From assembly GCF_016862755.1 (NCBI RefSeq), contig NZ_BONO01000022.1, forward strand, positions 16,055 to 80,054: a stretch of 64,000 nt of DNA, given 5' to 3'. Under the pieces are notes generated by a model. That model saw only the letters and a program-made list of their open reading frames with translations, made no database searches and was not told where the DNA came from. Of the stretch, positions 34,713 through 43,357 are shown piece by piece. This DNA is from Cellulomonas pakistanensis (GTDB lineage: Bacteria > Actinomycetota > Actinomycetes > Actinomycetales > Cellulomonadaceae). Positions within the stretch are counted from its first letter, which is position 1, and each line of letters begins with the position of its first letter. The translations under genes and the position numbers were made by a program.

Positions 34713-35737
34713 GCGCCGCGACCGCGCCGGTCGCCCCCGCGCCGCGGCCGCCGGGTGCGGCCGGTCCCGCCCCGGGCGGGCGCCGCCGGCCGCTGCGCCG
34801 CGGCGCGTGGTGGACGCCGTACGTGTTCCTCGCGCCGTTCGCGGCGATCTTCGGCACCTTCGTCGCGTTCCCGGCGGTCCGCGGGATCTGGATGTCCCTG
34901 CACGACTGGGACTACCTCATGCCGAGCAAGCCGTTCGTGGGCCTCGGCAACTACGCGGACCTGTTCGACCCGACCAGCGTGGTGTTCCAGAAGTTCTGGG
35001 ACGGCATGGCGGCCACCGGCGTCTTCGTGGTCGCGTCGGTGCCGGTGCTGCTCACGGTGCCGCTGCTGCTGGCGATGGCGCTCAACCGCAAGTTCCCGGG
35101 CCGCACGTTCCTGCGGGCGGTGGTGTTCCTGCCCTACGTGCTGGGCGTGGCCGTGGTCGGCGTGCTGTTCCGGTTCGTGCTCGACCCGAACCTGGGCGTC
35201 CTCAACCACCTGCTCCACGTGACCCGGCTGGACCGGCTGCTGCACGCGCTCGGCGCGGGCGACCCGGTGCCGTGGCTGACCGCCCAGCCGTGGGCCTGGA
35301 TCTCGCTGGTCGGCGTGACGGTCTGGTGGACCCTCGGGTTCAACATGATCATCTACCTGGCCGGCCTGCAGGACGTCCCGCCGGAGCTGTACGACGCGGC
35401 GAAGGTCGACGGCGCCTCGGCCCGGCAGCGGTTCCGGCACGTCACTCTGCCCGGGCTCCGGCCGGTGCTGGCGTTCGTGCTGACCATGACCGTGCTGGCC
35501 TCCGCGAACATGTTCGGTCAGTCCGACCTCATGACCAACGGCGGGCCGGGGACCTCCACCCGCACCGCGCTCATGGTGATCCTGGACACCGGGCTCGGGC
35601 AGTACAAGATGGGCGCGGCGGCCGCGATGGGCTACCTGCTGTCGATCGGCCTGGGCATCGTGTCGATCGTCAACTTCGTGGCGCTGCGCGAGCGCGGCGG
35701 CACCCGGCGTCCGCGGCGCGCGCGGAGGGCGTCGTGA
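34709..35737 (+). CDS. ABC sugar transporter permease (MalF/UgpA type)
   Basis: 342 aa. Six helices and the EAA loop YDAAKVDGASARQRFRHVTLPGLRPVLAF. N-terminal PYVFLAPFAAIFGTFVAFPAVRGIWMSL is the usual first helix of this family; an unusually long Pro/Ala/Arg-rich cytosolic tail (~30 residues) precedes it. Coupled to the SBP and to the second permease by 4-bp overlaps. Confidence 0.93.
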   Translation: MSAATAPVAPAPRPPGAAGPAPGGRRRPLRRGAWWTPYVFLAPFAAIFGTFVAFPAVRGIWMSLHDWDYLMPSKPFVGLGNYADLFDPTSVVFQKFWDGMAATGVFVVASVPVLLTVPLLLAMALNRKFPGRTFLRAVVFLPYVLGVAVVGVLFRFVLDPNLGVLNHLLHVTRLDRLLHALGAGDPVPWLTAQPWAWISLVGVTVWWTLGFNMIIYLAGLQDVPPELYDAAKVDGASARQRFRHVTLPGLRPVLAFVLTMTVLASANMFGQSDLMTNGGPGTSTRTALMVILDTGLGQYKMGAAAAMGYLLSIGLGIVSIVNFVALRERGGTRRPRRARRAS

Positions 35738-36603
35738 GCGCCCCGGGCGGCGGCGCGCGTCGCACCACGGCGGCGCGCCGGGGCCTGGGCTCCGGCGTGA
35801 CCTGGGCTCTGGTGGTCGTGCTGGCGGCCACGTTCATCGGCCCGCTGACCTGGATGGGCCTCACGTCCCTGAAGTCCTACGGCGAGGCGACCTCCTCCCC
35901 GCCCACGCTCTGGCCCGCCGAGATCGACCTGTCGGCCTACGAGCGGCTGCTGAGCCTCGACGGGCAGTACCCGGTGCTGCGCTGGTTCCTCAACTCGCTC
36001 CTGGCGAGCAGCCTGCACACGGTCCTGGTGCTCGCGGTGGCCTCGACCGCCGCCTTCGCGCTGGCCCGCATGCGGTTCCGGGGGCGCGGGCTGATCTTCG
36101 GCGTGATCGTCTCGACGCTGTTCCTGCCAGCGTTCGTGTTCCTCATGCCGAACTACCTGACGATCGACGCCCTCGGCTGGATCGACTCGGTGTGGGCCCT
36201 GGTGGTGCCCGGCGCGGCCGGGGCGTTCGGGGTGTTCTTCCTGCGGCAGTTCTTCGTCGGGCTGCCCGTGGAGCTGGAGGAGGCGGCCGCGCTCGACGGC
36301 GCCAACCAGTGGGGCGTGTTCACCCGGGTCGTGCTGCCGAACACCCGGCCGGCGCTCGCGACGCTCGCCGTGCTGGCCTTCCTCGGCAACTGGAACGACT
36401 ACATCTGGCCGGTCTACGTGCTGTTCAGCCCGGAGCGGCTGACGCTGCCGGCCGGGCTCAAGCTGCTGCAGGGCGCGTACGTCACCGACTTCCCGTCGAT
36501 CATGGCCGGCGCCGTGGTGGCCTCCGTGCCGGTGATCGTGCTGTTCGTCCTGACGCAGCGGTTCATCATCGAGGGCGTCGCGCGCAGCGGGCTGAAGGGG
36601 TGA
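35734..36603 (+). CDS. ABC sugar transporter permease (MalG/UgpE type)
   Basis: 289 aa from GTG overlapping the previous stop. EAA loop VELEEAAALDGANQWGVFTRVVLPNTRPALATL and the FLGNWNDYIWPVYVL motif identify the MalG-like partner. GTAG-like start motifs and order SBP-MalF-MalG-hydrolase-LacI define an oligosaccharide utilisation operon. Confidence 0.93.
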   Translation: MSAPGGGARRTTAARRGLGSGVTWALVVVLAATFIGPLTWMGLTSLKSYGEATSSPPTLWPAEIDLSAYERLLSLDGQYPVLRWFLNSLLASSLHTVLVLAVASTAAFALARMRFRGRGLIFGVIVSTLFLPAFVFLMPNYLTIDALGWIDSVWALVVPGAAGAFGVFFLRQFFVGLPVELEEAAALDGANQWGVFTRVVLPNTRPALATLAVLAFLGNWNDYIWPVYVLFSPERLTLPAGLKLLQGAYVTDFPSIMAGAVVASVPVIVLFVLTQRFIIEGVARSGLKG

Positions 36604-36608
36604 GCGGC

Positions 36609-37679
36609 GTGACCCGGAACCCCGGCCCGTCGCGCCCGTCCAGTCCGCCCCGCCCGCGGCCCGCGCGCACCGCCGCGGCCGGCCTCGTCGTCCTGCTGCT
36701 CGCCGCGTGCGGCGGCCCGGCCGGCGACCCCGACCCCGACCCCGCGACGACCGAGCAGGAGAGCGACGTGGCCCTCACCAACCCCGTGCACGACGGCAAC
36801 CTGCCCGACCCCTTCGTGCTCCGCGCCGAGGGCGCCTGGTACGCGTACGGCACGCAGGGCCGGCTCGGCACGATGCCGGTGCTGCGCTCGGACGACCTGG
36901 TGCACTGGGAGGTGGTCGGCGACGCGATGCCCACGCTCGCGCCCTGGACCGGCGCGGGCCGGCACTGGGCGCCCGAGGTCGTCGAGCTCGGCGGGCGGTA
37001 CGTCGCGTACTACACGGCGATGGAGCGCGAGACCCAGCAGCAGTGCCTCGGGGTCGCGTTCGCGGACGCGCCGACCGGCCCGTTCGTCGACGAGGCGGAG
37101 CAGCCGTTCGTGTGCGAGCACGACGAGGGCGGGTCGATCGACGCCTCGCCGTTCGTCGCCGCGGACGGGACGCCGTACCTGCTCTGGAAGAACGACGGCA
37201 ACCACGTCGGCGTGCGGTCCTGGATCCGGGTGCAGCAGCTCGCCCCGGACGGCACCGCGCTGGTGGGGGACGCGCCGGTCGACCTGATCACGCACGACCA
37301 GCCGTGGGAGGGGCACCTCGTCGAGGGGCCGACGGTCGTGGAGCGGGGCGGCCGGTTCCACCTGCTGTACTCGGCGAACGACTACGGGTCGGCGGACTAC
37401 GGCGTCGGCTGGGCGGTCGCCGACGCGCTCACGGGTCCCTGGACCAAGCCGCTCGACGCGCCGCTCATGCGGTCCTCGCCCGACGCGGCGGGCCCCGGGC
37501 ACGGCTGCGTCGTCACCGCCGACGACGGCGCGACCTGGTACGTGCACCACGCCTGGCCGCCGGACGCGGTGGGCGCGGCCTACCCGGGGCGGCAGATGTG
37601 GCTCACCCCGCTCGACTGGGACGCGGACGGCACGCCGGTGCTCGACGGGCCGTCGGCCACGGTGGACCGGCTGCCGTGA
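36609..37679 (+). CDS. Glycoside hydrolase family 43 lipoprotein
   Basis: 356 aa. Signal LVVLLLAACGGP with lipobox LAAC, then a Pro/Asp-rich linker and a five-bladed beta-propeller: HDGNLPDPFVLR (catalytic base Asp), HWAPEV, SIDASPFVAADGTPYLLWKND (pKa-tuning Asp), and EGPTVVERGGRFHLLYS (acid Glu). GH43 enzymes release arabinose or xylose from arabinan, arabinoxylan or their oligomers. GTG 36609 chosen for AAGGGG at good spacing; GTG 36600 overlapping the permease stop is the alternative. Surface anchoring beside the importer suggests coupled hydrolysis and uptake. Confidence 0.9.
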   Translation: MTRNPGPSRPSSPPRPRPARTAAAGLVVLLLAACGGPAGDPDPDPATTEQESDVALTNPVHDGNLPDPFVLRAEGAWYAYGTQGRLGTMPVLRSDDLVHWEVVGDAMPTLAPWTGAGRHWAPEVVELGGRYVAYYTAMERETQQQCLGVAFADAPTGPFVDEAEQPFVCEHDEGGSIDASPFVAADGTPYLLWKNDGNHVGVRSWIRVQQLAPDGTALVGDAPVDLITHDQPWEGHLVEGPTVVERGGRFHLLYSANDYGSADYGVGWAVADALTGPWTKPLDAPLMRSSPDAAGPGHGCVVTADDGATWYVHHAWPPDAVGAAYPGRQMWLTPLDWDADGTPVLDGPSATVDRLP

Positions 37680-38707
37680 CCGTCACGCTCCGCGACGTCG
37701 CCGCGAACGCCGGGGTGTCGTTCAAGACGGTGTCCAACGTCGTGAACGGCCACCCGCACGTGAGCGAGGTGACCCGCGCCCGGGTGCTCGCGGCGATCGA
37801 GGTGCTCGGCTACCGGCCCAACCAGACGGCTCGCAGCCTGCGGCACGGGCGGTCCGGGATCCTCGCGCTGGCCGTGCCCGAGCTGACGTCGCCGTACTTC
37901 GCGGCGCTCGCCTCCGCCGCGGGGCGCGCGGCCAAGGAGCACGGCCGCGTCCTGGTCATCGAGGAGACCCGCGGCGACGTCGAGGGGGAGCGGGTGGCGC
38001 TCGTCGACCTCACCTCCCGGCTGGTGGACGGCGTGATCCTGTCGCCGCTGGTGACGCCGCACGCGACCGTGGTCGAGCGGATCGGCCGGACGCCGCTGGT
38101 CATGCTCGGCGAGCACCGGTACGACGTGGCCGCCGACCACGTCGCGATGGACAGCGTCCGCGCGGCGCGCGAGCTCACGGAGCACCTGCTCGCCACCGGC
38201 CGCACCCGGATCGCCGTGCTGGGCCGGCAGGAGCCCGGCAGCACCGGCGGCGAGCGGTGGCGCGGGCACGTCCGGGCGCTCGCGGCGGCGGGGCTCCGGC
38301 CCGACGAGGCGCTCGTGCCGCGCGTGCGCGCGTACCGCCGGGAGGACGGCGTCCGCGCCGTGCGCGACCTGCTCGGCGCGGGGGTCCGGCCCGACGCGGT
38401 GCTGTGCTTCAACGACCTGCTCGCGCTCGGGGCCCAGCACGCCCTGCGCACCGCCGGCCTCGACGTGCCCGGGGACGTCGCGGTCGCCGGGTTCGACGAC
38501 GTGGAGGAGTCCCGGTACGCCGGGCTCACCACGGTCGCGCCCGACCTCGGCCTGCTGGCCCGGGAGGCCGTGCGGCTGCTCGTGCGGCGGGTGGAGGACC
38601 CCGCGGTCGCGCCGGCGCAGGTCGAGGTGCCGTTCCGCGTCGTGGTGCGCGCCAGCACCGTCGGCCCGGTCGACACCCCCGGTTGCGGTCCCGGGCCTGG
38701 CCCCTAG
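37676..38707 (+). CDS. LacI family transcriptional regulator
   Basis: 343 aa, GTG overlapping the GH43 stop by 4 bp. DNA-binding head VTLRDVAANAGVSFKTVSNVVNGHPHVSEVTRARVLAAIEVLGYRPNQTARSLR, then a periplasmic-binding-protein core (LVDGVILSP, FNDLLALGAQHAL, VAVAGFDD). Probably represses this operon through the inverted repeat at 33245-33296; the effector would be an imported sugar. Last gene of the locus. Confidence 0.92.
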   Translation: MTVTLRDVAANAGVSFKTVSNVVNGHPHVSEVTRARVLAAIEVLGYRPNQTARSLRHGRSGILALAVPELTSPYFAALASAAGRAAKEHGRVLVIEETRGDVEGERVALVDLTSRLVDGVILSPLVTPHATVVERIGRTPLVMLGEHRYDVAADHVAMDSVRAARELTEHLLATGRTRIAVLGRQEPGSTGGERWRGHVRALAAAGLRPDEALVPRVRAYRREDGVRAVRDLLGAGVRPDAVLCFNDLLALGAQHALRTAGLDVPGDVAVAGFDDVEESRYAGLTTVAPDLGLLAREAVRLLVRRVEDPAVAPAQVEVPFRVVVRASTVGPVDTPGCGPGPGP

Positions 38708-38789
38708 CGTGGGGCGCGGGTCCAGCGTCGGGCCTGGCGGGAGTCGGGCACCGGGGCGTCGACCGCGGTGCCGGGAGGGAGCGGTCGCC

Positions 38790-39044
38790 ATGGCGACTGG
38801 CGAGACCGGGTTCGACGACGTCACCTTCGACCTCATCTCCGTGCAGTACCACTCGCTCAAGGCGGGCCACGACTACGGCCAGTACGTGCGGGACGCCCGC
38901 AACGCCGGCGAGGACGAGATCGCGGAGTTCTTCGAGCGCGTCATGGCGGAGGACTCCGCCCGGGCGCAGCAGTGCCACGCCTTCCTGGCGCGCCTCACGC
39001 GGGACGGCACGGACGCCACCTCGCCGCAGGGCGACGCGGGCTGA
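38790..39044 (+). CDS. Small helical protein of unknown function, 84 aa
   Basis: ATG with a strong GGGAGGGAG Shine-Dalgarno. Mostly alpha-helical and acidic: FDDVTFDLISVQYHSLKAG, QYVRDARNAGEDEIAEFFERVMAEDSARAQQCHAFLARL. The spacing of His, Glu and Tyr is reminiscent of ferritin-like or hemerythrin-like small proteins, but no complete metal site is visible. No homology recognised. Followed at 40 bp by the convergent ANTAR operon. Confidence 0.7.
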   Translation: MATGETGFDDVTFDLISVQYHSLKAGHDYGQYVRDARNAGEDEIAEFFERVMAEDSARAQQCHAFLARLTRDGTDATSPQGDAG

Positions 39045-39136
39045 GGTCCACGCGGGTCCGGCCGACCCGCGCGCGCAGGGGGCGCGCGGGCCGGCCGGGC
39101 CGCGGTGGACCGCGCGGTCGGCGGCGGCCCGTCGGC

Positions 39137-39952
39137 TCAGCGCCGGGGGCGCTCGCGGAACTCGTGCGGGCTGTGCGGCTCCTGGCCGGAGACCGAGGCG
39201 ACGATCGCCGCCGCGAGGTCGCGCATCTTCTGGTTCCGGGTCTGCGACGCCCGGCGGAGGATGTCGAACGCCTCCTCCGGGCCGCAGCGGTTCTGCGCCA
39301 TCACGACGCCGAGCGCCTGGTCGATCACGGTGCGCGAGGCGATCGCGCTGCGCAGGTCCTCGTTGGTGCGCCGCTGCTCCTGCGCCTGCGCGGCGACGGC
39401 CACGGCGCGCGCGGCGTCGTCGGCGAACCGCGCCACGTCGTCCAGCACGTCCTCGGGCCAGTCGCCCGGCTCGGGGTGGTAGAGGTCGATGGCGAGGTCG
39501 ATCCGCACGCCGTCGCGCCGTGCCGCCGGCAGCGCCGCGGTCGCGCAGAACCCGGCGGCGACCGTCGCCTCGCGCCACGCAGGCCACCGCTGCTCGTCGT
39601 GCACGTCGCGCACGGTGATCCGCCGCTGCTCCCGGGAGGCGTCCAGGCACGGGCCCTCGCCGGCCGCCTGCTCCGCCCGGTCGCACGCCTCGGCGAGCGC
39701 GTCGGACGACGCCGCGACGGCGCCCGTGCCGCCCACGCGGACCGTGATGGCGGCCGACGCGCCCGAGCGGCGGGCGGCGTGCGTGACGATGACGTCCAGG
39801 AGGTCGTCGACGGGCACCGCCGACACCAGGAGCTCGTGGATCTCGTCGAGCGCGCCCACGCGCCACGCCGCCGGCCCCGCGTCGGACGCGGGGCCCGCGG
39901 TCGCGTCACGCGCGGCGCCGTCGGGCGTGCCGGGCTGCGCCACCGTGCTCAC
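39137..39952 (-). CDS. GAF-ANTAR domain regulator
   Basis: 271 aa. GAF domain (~35-190: VDDLLDVIVTHAARRSGASAAITVRVGG, GEGPCLDASREQRRITVRDVHDEQRWPAWREATVAAGF) and C-terminal ANTAR RNA-binding domain (~205-262: LRSAIASRTVIDQALGVVMAQNRCGPEEAFDILRRASQTRNQKMRDLAAAIVASV). ANTAR proteins prevent transcription termination by binding two-hexaloop RNA hairpins. GTG 39952; the small acidic gene ends 4 bp upstream of it. Last gene of a three-gene operon. The GAF ligand is unknown. Confidence 0.9.
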   Translation of the reverse strand: MSTVAQPGTPDGAARDATAGPASDAGPAAWRVGALDEIHELLVSAVPVDDLLDVIVTHAARRSGASAAITVRVGGTGAVAASSDALAEACDRAEQAAGEGPCLDASREQRRITVRDVHDEQRWPAWREATVAAGFCATAALPAARRDGVRIDLAIDLYHPEPGDWPEDVLDDVARFADDAARAVAVAAQAQEQRRTNEDLRSAIASRTVIDQALGVVMAQNRCGPEEAFDILRRASQTRNQKMRDLAAAIVASVSGQEPHSPHEFRERPRR

Positions 39953-39956
39953 CGGC

Positions 39957-40124
39957 TCAGTCGACGTCGGCCGGCGGGGTCCGGTCCTCGCCGGCGCCCT
40001 CGGAGCCGGTGTAGCCGGGCTCGGGGCCGTCGCCGTCGGAGCCGGGCGTGCTCTGCTCCGCCTGGTCGTCGGGGTCGCCGCCGGGCAGCACGCCGTCGGG
40101 TCGGTCGGCCGGGTCCTGGGACAT
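39957..40124 (-). CDS. Acidic 55-aa microprotein between two ANTAR genes
   Basis: ATG with GAGGAGG seven nt upstream, stop TGA 4 bp before the next gene. Residues include [20 protein letters not shown]; 15 of 55 residues are Asp/Glu and two are Arg, so it is strongly negative and likely disordered. The tight spacing (27 bp after the upstream stop) and strong ribosome binding site argue for a real gene. Function unknown; a partner or modulator of the flanking RNA-binding regulators is inference. Confidence 0.65.
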   Translation of the reverse strand: MSQDPADRPDGVLPGGDPDDQAEQSTPGSDGDGPEPGYTGSEGAGEDRTPPADVD

Positions 40125-40151
40125 GCGGGTTCCTCCTCGTGCTGGGATCCC

Positions 40152-41234
40152 TCACATGCTGGTCCCGGCGCCGTCCTCCCGCATCTCCGGGCGCGCGGTC
40201 CCGGGCGCCACGATCCGGAGCTGGACGCCCGCGTGCTCGGCGCGGCGGCGGAACCGCGCGACGTGCAGCGCGGCGACCGGGCCGAGCCGGCGCAGGCCCG
40301 AGCCGTCGACGACCAGCGTGCCGCGGGACGGGACCGCCTTGAGCGCGGCGGCGAGCCCGGCGACGAGCGCCGGCGCGGTCGCGGCGTCCACCTCGCCCTC
40401 GAGGTGGACGACGACCGTGCGGCCCTCGGCGGCGTGCCGGACGGTGAGCGAGGCCGGCAGCGTCGCGGCGCCGTCGGCGGGGTCCGGGTGGTGGCCGTCC
40501 GCGGCCGTCGGCGCCGCGAGCCGCGCCAGCGCGGAGTCCAGGACGTCGCGCGGGTCCCGGTCGGCGGCACGCCCGGGGAGGGTGCCGAGCAGCTGCTCGG
40601 CGACCGCGCGGACCTTGACGTTCAGGTGCTCCGAGTGCCAGCGCAGGAACTCGAACGCCGCGTCGTCGTCGAGGCCGTACGCGAGCATCGCGGCGCCCTT
40701 GGCCTGGTCGATGACCTCGCGGGACGCGATCGCCGCGGCCAGCATGTCGTCGGCGCGGCGCGCGGCGGTGGCGCCGATCTCCGCGCCGAGGTCGACGAGC
40801 AGGCCCATGCGCGCGGTCGCGGCACCGTCCTGGCCGGCCGTCCCGTCCGCCGCCGGGTGGCCGTCGTGCGCGTGGCCGTCGCCGTCGGCGGCGCGGCGGG
40901 CGTGCCGGGGGTCGACGCCCGGCGCGAGCACGGCGAGCACCGAGCGCTCGGTGCCGGACGTGTCGAGCAGGCGGTACCGCACGCTGCTGCCGTCGGCGCC
41001 GGGCGTCGCCTCGGCGCGGAGCACGGCCTCCAGGGCGGCGCGGTCGTCGCGGTGGCAGTGCGCCAGCATCAGGGCGGCCGAGGGCACGACGACCCCGGGC
41101 TCGAAGCCGTGCAGGCGGTAGACGGGCTCGGACCAGGCGAGCACGTCGCCGTCGCCGAGCACGTGGAAGGTCCCGGGGGAGGAGGCGGCGCGCGGCTGGG
41201 CCGGGACCGCGGGCGGACGAGCGGTGAGGGACAC
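40152..41234 (-). CDS. PAS-ANTAR-STAS fusion regulator
   Basis: 360 aa. PAS-like sensor (~22-105: FHVLGDGDVLAWSEPVYRLHGFEPG), Gly/His-rich linker (105-140: DGDGHAHDGHPAADG), ANTAR domain (~163-218: LAAAIASREVIDQAKGAAMLAYGLDDDAAFEFLRWHSEHLNVKVRAVAEQLLG) and C-terminal STAS domain (~262-345: SLTVRHAAEGRTVVVHLEGEVDAATAPAL, LVVDGSGLRRLGPVAALHVARF). The STAS phosphoserine motif DSSG is replaced by LGPV, so phospho-switching as in SpoIIAA is doubtful. First gene of the operon. PAS-ANTAR is common in actinobacteria; the added STAS domain is unusual. Confidence 0.85.
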   Translation of the reverse strand: MSLTARPPAVPAQPRAASSPGTFHVLGDGDVLAWSEPVYRLHGFEPGVVVPSAALMLAHCHRDDRAALEAVLRAEATPGADGSSVRYRLLDTSGTERSVLAVLAPGVDPRHARRAADGDGHAHDGHPAADGTAGQDGAATARMGLLVDLGAEIGATAARRADDMLAAAIASREVIDQAKGAAMLAYGLDDDAAFEFLRWHSEHLNVKVRAVAEQLLGTLPGRAADRDPRDVLDSALARLAAPTAADGHHPDPADGAATLPASLTVRHAAEGRTVVVHLEGEVDAATAPALVAGLAAALKAVPSRGTLVVDGSGLRRLGPVAALHVARFRRRAEHAGVQLRIVAPGTARPEMREDGAGTSM

Positions 41235-41483
41235 GTGGTGCTCCGAAGCCGAGGCGCGACGACGTCCATGCACGTCGCACCGGGTTTCTCGCGCGGCTCG
41301 CTTCGTCCCAACGATGCGCGGCGGTCCCACGGGTCGAGCCGGGGGACCGGGTCCGATAGTGCCAAATCCGAGCGTCCCGCGCACACCGGGCCCGCGGCCG
41401 GCGGTCGCGCCCCGGTGCTCACGGCCGACGCCGCCCCGGGCGGCTCCTCGGGCCCCGCGGGCGCCCGGGTAGCATCGGCTCCC

Positions 41484-42212
41484 GTGCATCCCCCCCGTGC
41501 GAACCGGTCCTACCGCAACATCGCCCGCGTGCTGCGCCCCGTGCTGTACGCGATCACGCGGCGCGACTGGCGGGGCGCCGAGCACCTGCCCGCCGGCACC
41601 GGCTTCATCGCCGCCGGGAACCACATGACGAACGTCGACCCGGTGACCTTCGCGCACTACCTCTACGACAGCGGGGTCGCGCCGAAGATCCTCGCGAAGT
41701 CGTCGCTGTTCTCCGTGCCGGTCCTCGGCTGGGTGCTGCGGACCTCCGGGCAGATCCCGGTCTACCGGAACACGTCGAAGGCCGGCGACTCGCTGCGGGC
41801 CGCCGAGCAGGCGCTCGCCGAGGGGGAGTGCGTCGCGGTGTTCCCGGAGGGCACGCTGACCCGCGACCCCGACCTGTGGCCGATGGTGGCCAAGACCGGC
41901 GTCGCGCGCCTCGCGCTCACCTCGCGGGCGCCCGTCGTCCCGATCGCCCAGTGGGGCGCCCAGGACCTGCTCGGGCGGTACCAGAAGCTGTTCAAGCCGA
42001 TCCCGCCGAAGAAGGTCACCGTCGTCGCCGGGCCCCCGGTCGACCTGTCGGACCTCTACGACCGGCCGCTCGACGCGGCGACCCTGCGCGAGGCCACGGG
42101 CCGCGTCATGGCCGCGATCACCGCCCTGCTCGCCGACGTCCGGGGCGAGACCCCGCCGGCCGAGCCCTTCGACATGCGGCGCCCGAACGGCCCGACCACG
42201 GACCTCGCGTGA
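41484..42212 (+). CDS. plsC: 1-acyl-sn-glycerol-3-phosphate acyltransferase (PlsC)
   Basis: 242 aa. NHMTNVD (NHxxxxD, catalytic His and Asp), FPEGTLTR (FPEGT) and VVPIAQWG define the LPLAT/AGPAT family. Transfers an acyl chain to lysophosphatidate. GTG lies 8 nt after TAGCAT (41470-41475). Overlaps gpsA by 4 bp, so phosphatidate synthesis steps are co-translated. The 249-bp gap before it contains no further gene; it holds the starts of the divergent ANTAR operon. Confidence 0.93.
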   Translation: MHPPRANRSYRNIARVLRPVLYAITRRDWRGAEHLPAGTGFIAAGNHMTNVDPVTFAHYLYDSGVAPKILAKSSLFSVPVLGWVLRTSGQIPVYRNTSKAGDSLRAAEQALAEGECVAVFPEGTLTRDPDLWPMVAKTGVARLALTSRAPVVPIAQWGAQDLLGRYQKLFKPIPPKKVTVVAGPPVDLSDLYDRPLDAATLREATGRVMAAITALLADVRGETPPAEPFDMRRPNGPTTDLA

Positions 42213-43210
42213 CCCGCGCCGCCGTCCTCGGGGCCGGCGCGTGGGGCACGACGTTCGCCGCCGTGCTCGCCGACGCCGGGTGCGACGTGACCGTCTGGGG
42301 CCGCGACGCCGCGGTCTGCGAGGCGATCGCCCGCGACCACCGCAACGAGCGCTACCTGCCGGGCGTCGACCTGCCCGCGCGCGTGACGGGGGAGGCCGAC
42401 CCGGCCGCGGCCGTCGCCGGAGCCGACCTCGTCGTGGTGGCCGTGCCGTCCCAGTCGGCCCGCGCCGTGCTGACGCCGCTCGCCGGGGCCGTGGCGCCCG
42501 GCGCGGTCGCCGTGTCGCTGATGAAGGGCGTCGAGCTCGCCACCGACCGGCGGATGAGCGAGGTCGTGGGGGAGGCGCTGGCGCTGCCCGCCGGCCGCGT
42601 CGCCGTGCTGTCGGGCCCGAACCTCGCCGCGGAGATCGCCGCGCGGCAGCCCACGGCCACCGTGGTCGCCTCCGCCGACGCCGGGACCGCCGAGCGGGTC
42701 GCCGCGGCGTGCGCGACCGGGTACTTCCGGCCGTACACGAACGACGACGTCGTGGGCGTCGAGCTGTGCGGCGCGGTCAAGAACGTCATCGCCCTGGCCG
42801 TCGGCATCTCCCAGGGCCGGGGCCTCGGCTACAACACGATGGCCACGATCATCACGCGCGGGCTCGTCGAGATCACGCGCCTCGGCCTGGCCCTCGGCGC
42901 GAAGGCGGAGACCTTCCCCGGGCTCGCCGGCATGGGCGACCTCATGGCCACCTGCGCGTCGCCCGACTCCCGGAACCACCGGCTCGGGCTCGCCATCGGC
43001 CGCGGGCTGTCCCTCGACGAGGCCGTCGCCACGACCGGCGGGACCGCCGAGGGCGTGAAGTCGTCCCGGTCCGTGCTCGACCTGGCCGAGCGCGCCGGGG
43101 TCGAGATGCCGATCACGCACGCCGTCGTGCAGGTGCTGCACGAGGGGCTGCCGGTCGACGCGCTCGCGCCGCTGCTGCTCGGGCGGCCGCGCAAGGCCGA
43201 GGGTCTGTAG
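42209..43210 (+). CDS. gpsA: Glycerol-3-phosphate dehydrogenase [NAD(P)+]
   Basis: 333 aa. N-terminal AVLGAGAWGTTFAAVLADAG Rossmann motif, LSGPNLAAEIAARQPTATVVAS, LCGAVKNVIALAVGISQG with the catalytic Lys, and GLAGMGDLMATCASPDSRN. Makes sn-glycerol-3-phosphate from DHAP for phospholipid synthesis. GTG coupled to plsC. Confidence 0.96.
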   Translation: MTRAAVLGAGAWGTTFAAVLADAGCDVTVWGRDAAVCEAIARDHRNERYLPGVDLPARVTGEADPAAAVAGADLVVVAVPSQSARAVLTPLAGAVAPGAVAVSLMKGVELATDRRMSEVVGEALALPAGRVAVLSGPNLAAEIAARQPTATVVASADAGTAERVAAACATGYFRPYTNDDVVGVELCGAVKNVIALAVGISQGRGLGYNTMATIITRGLVEITRLGLALGAKAETFPGLAGMGDLMATCASPDSRNHRLGLAIGRGLSLDEAVATTGGTAEGVKSSRSVLDLAERAGVEMPITHAVVQVLHEGLPVDALAPLLLGRPRKAEGL

Positions 43211-43357
43211 GGCCGCTCCTCCGGGTCCGGCTCGCGCTGGGCCGACCGGGCGAACGGCGGCGGTCTCGCCCCGTCCGCCCACGGCGACGTGCCCTGCGCC
43301 AGTACCGTCCGAGCAGCGACCGGGGGCGCCGGTCGCCCGGAAGGAAGGCGGGGAGCC

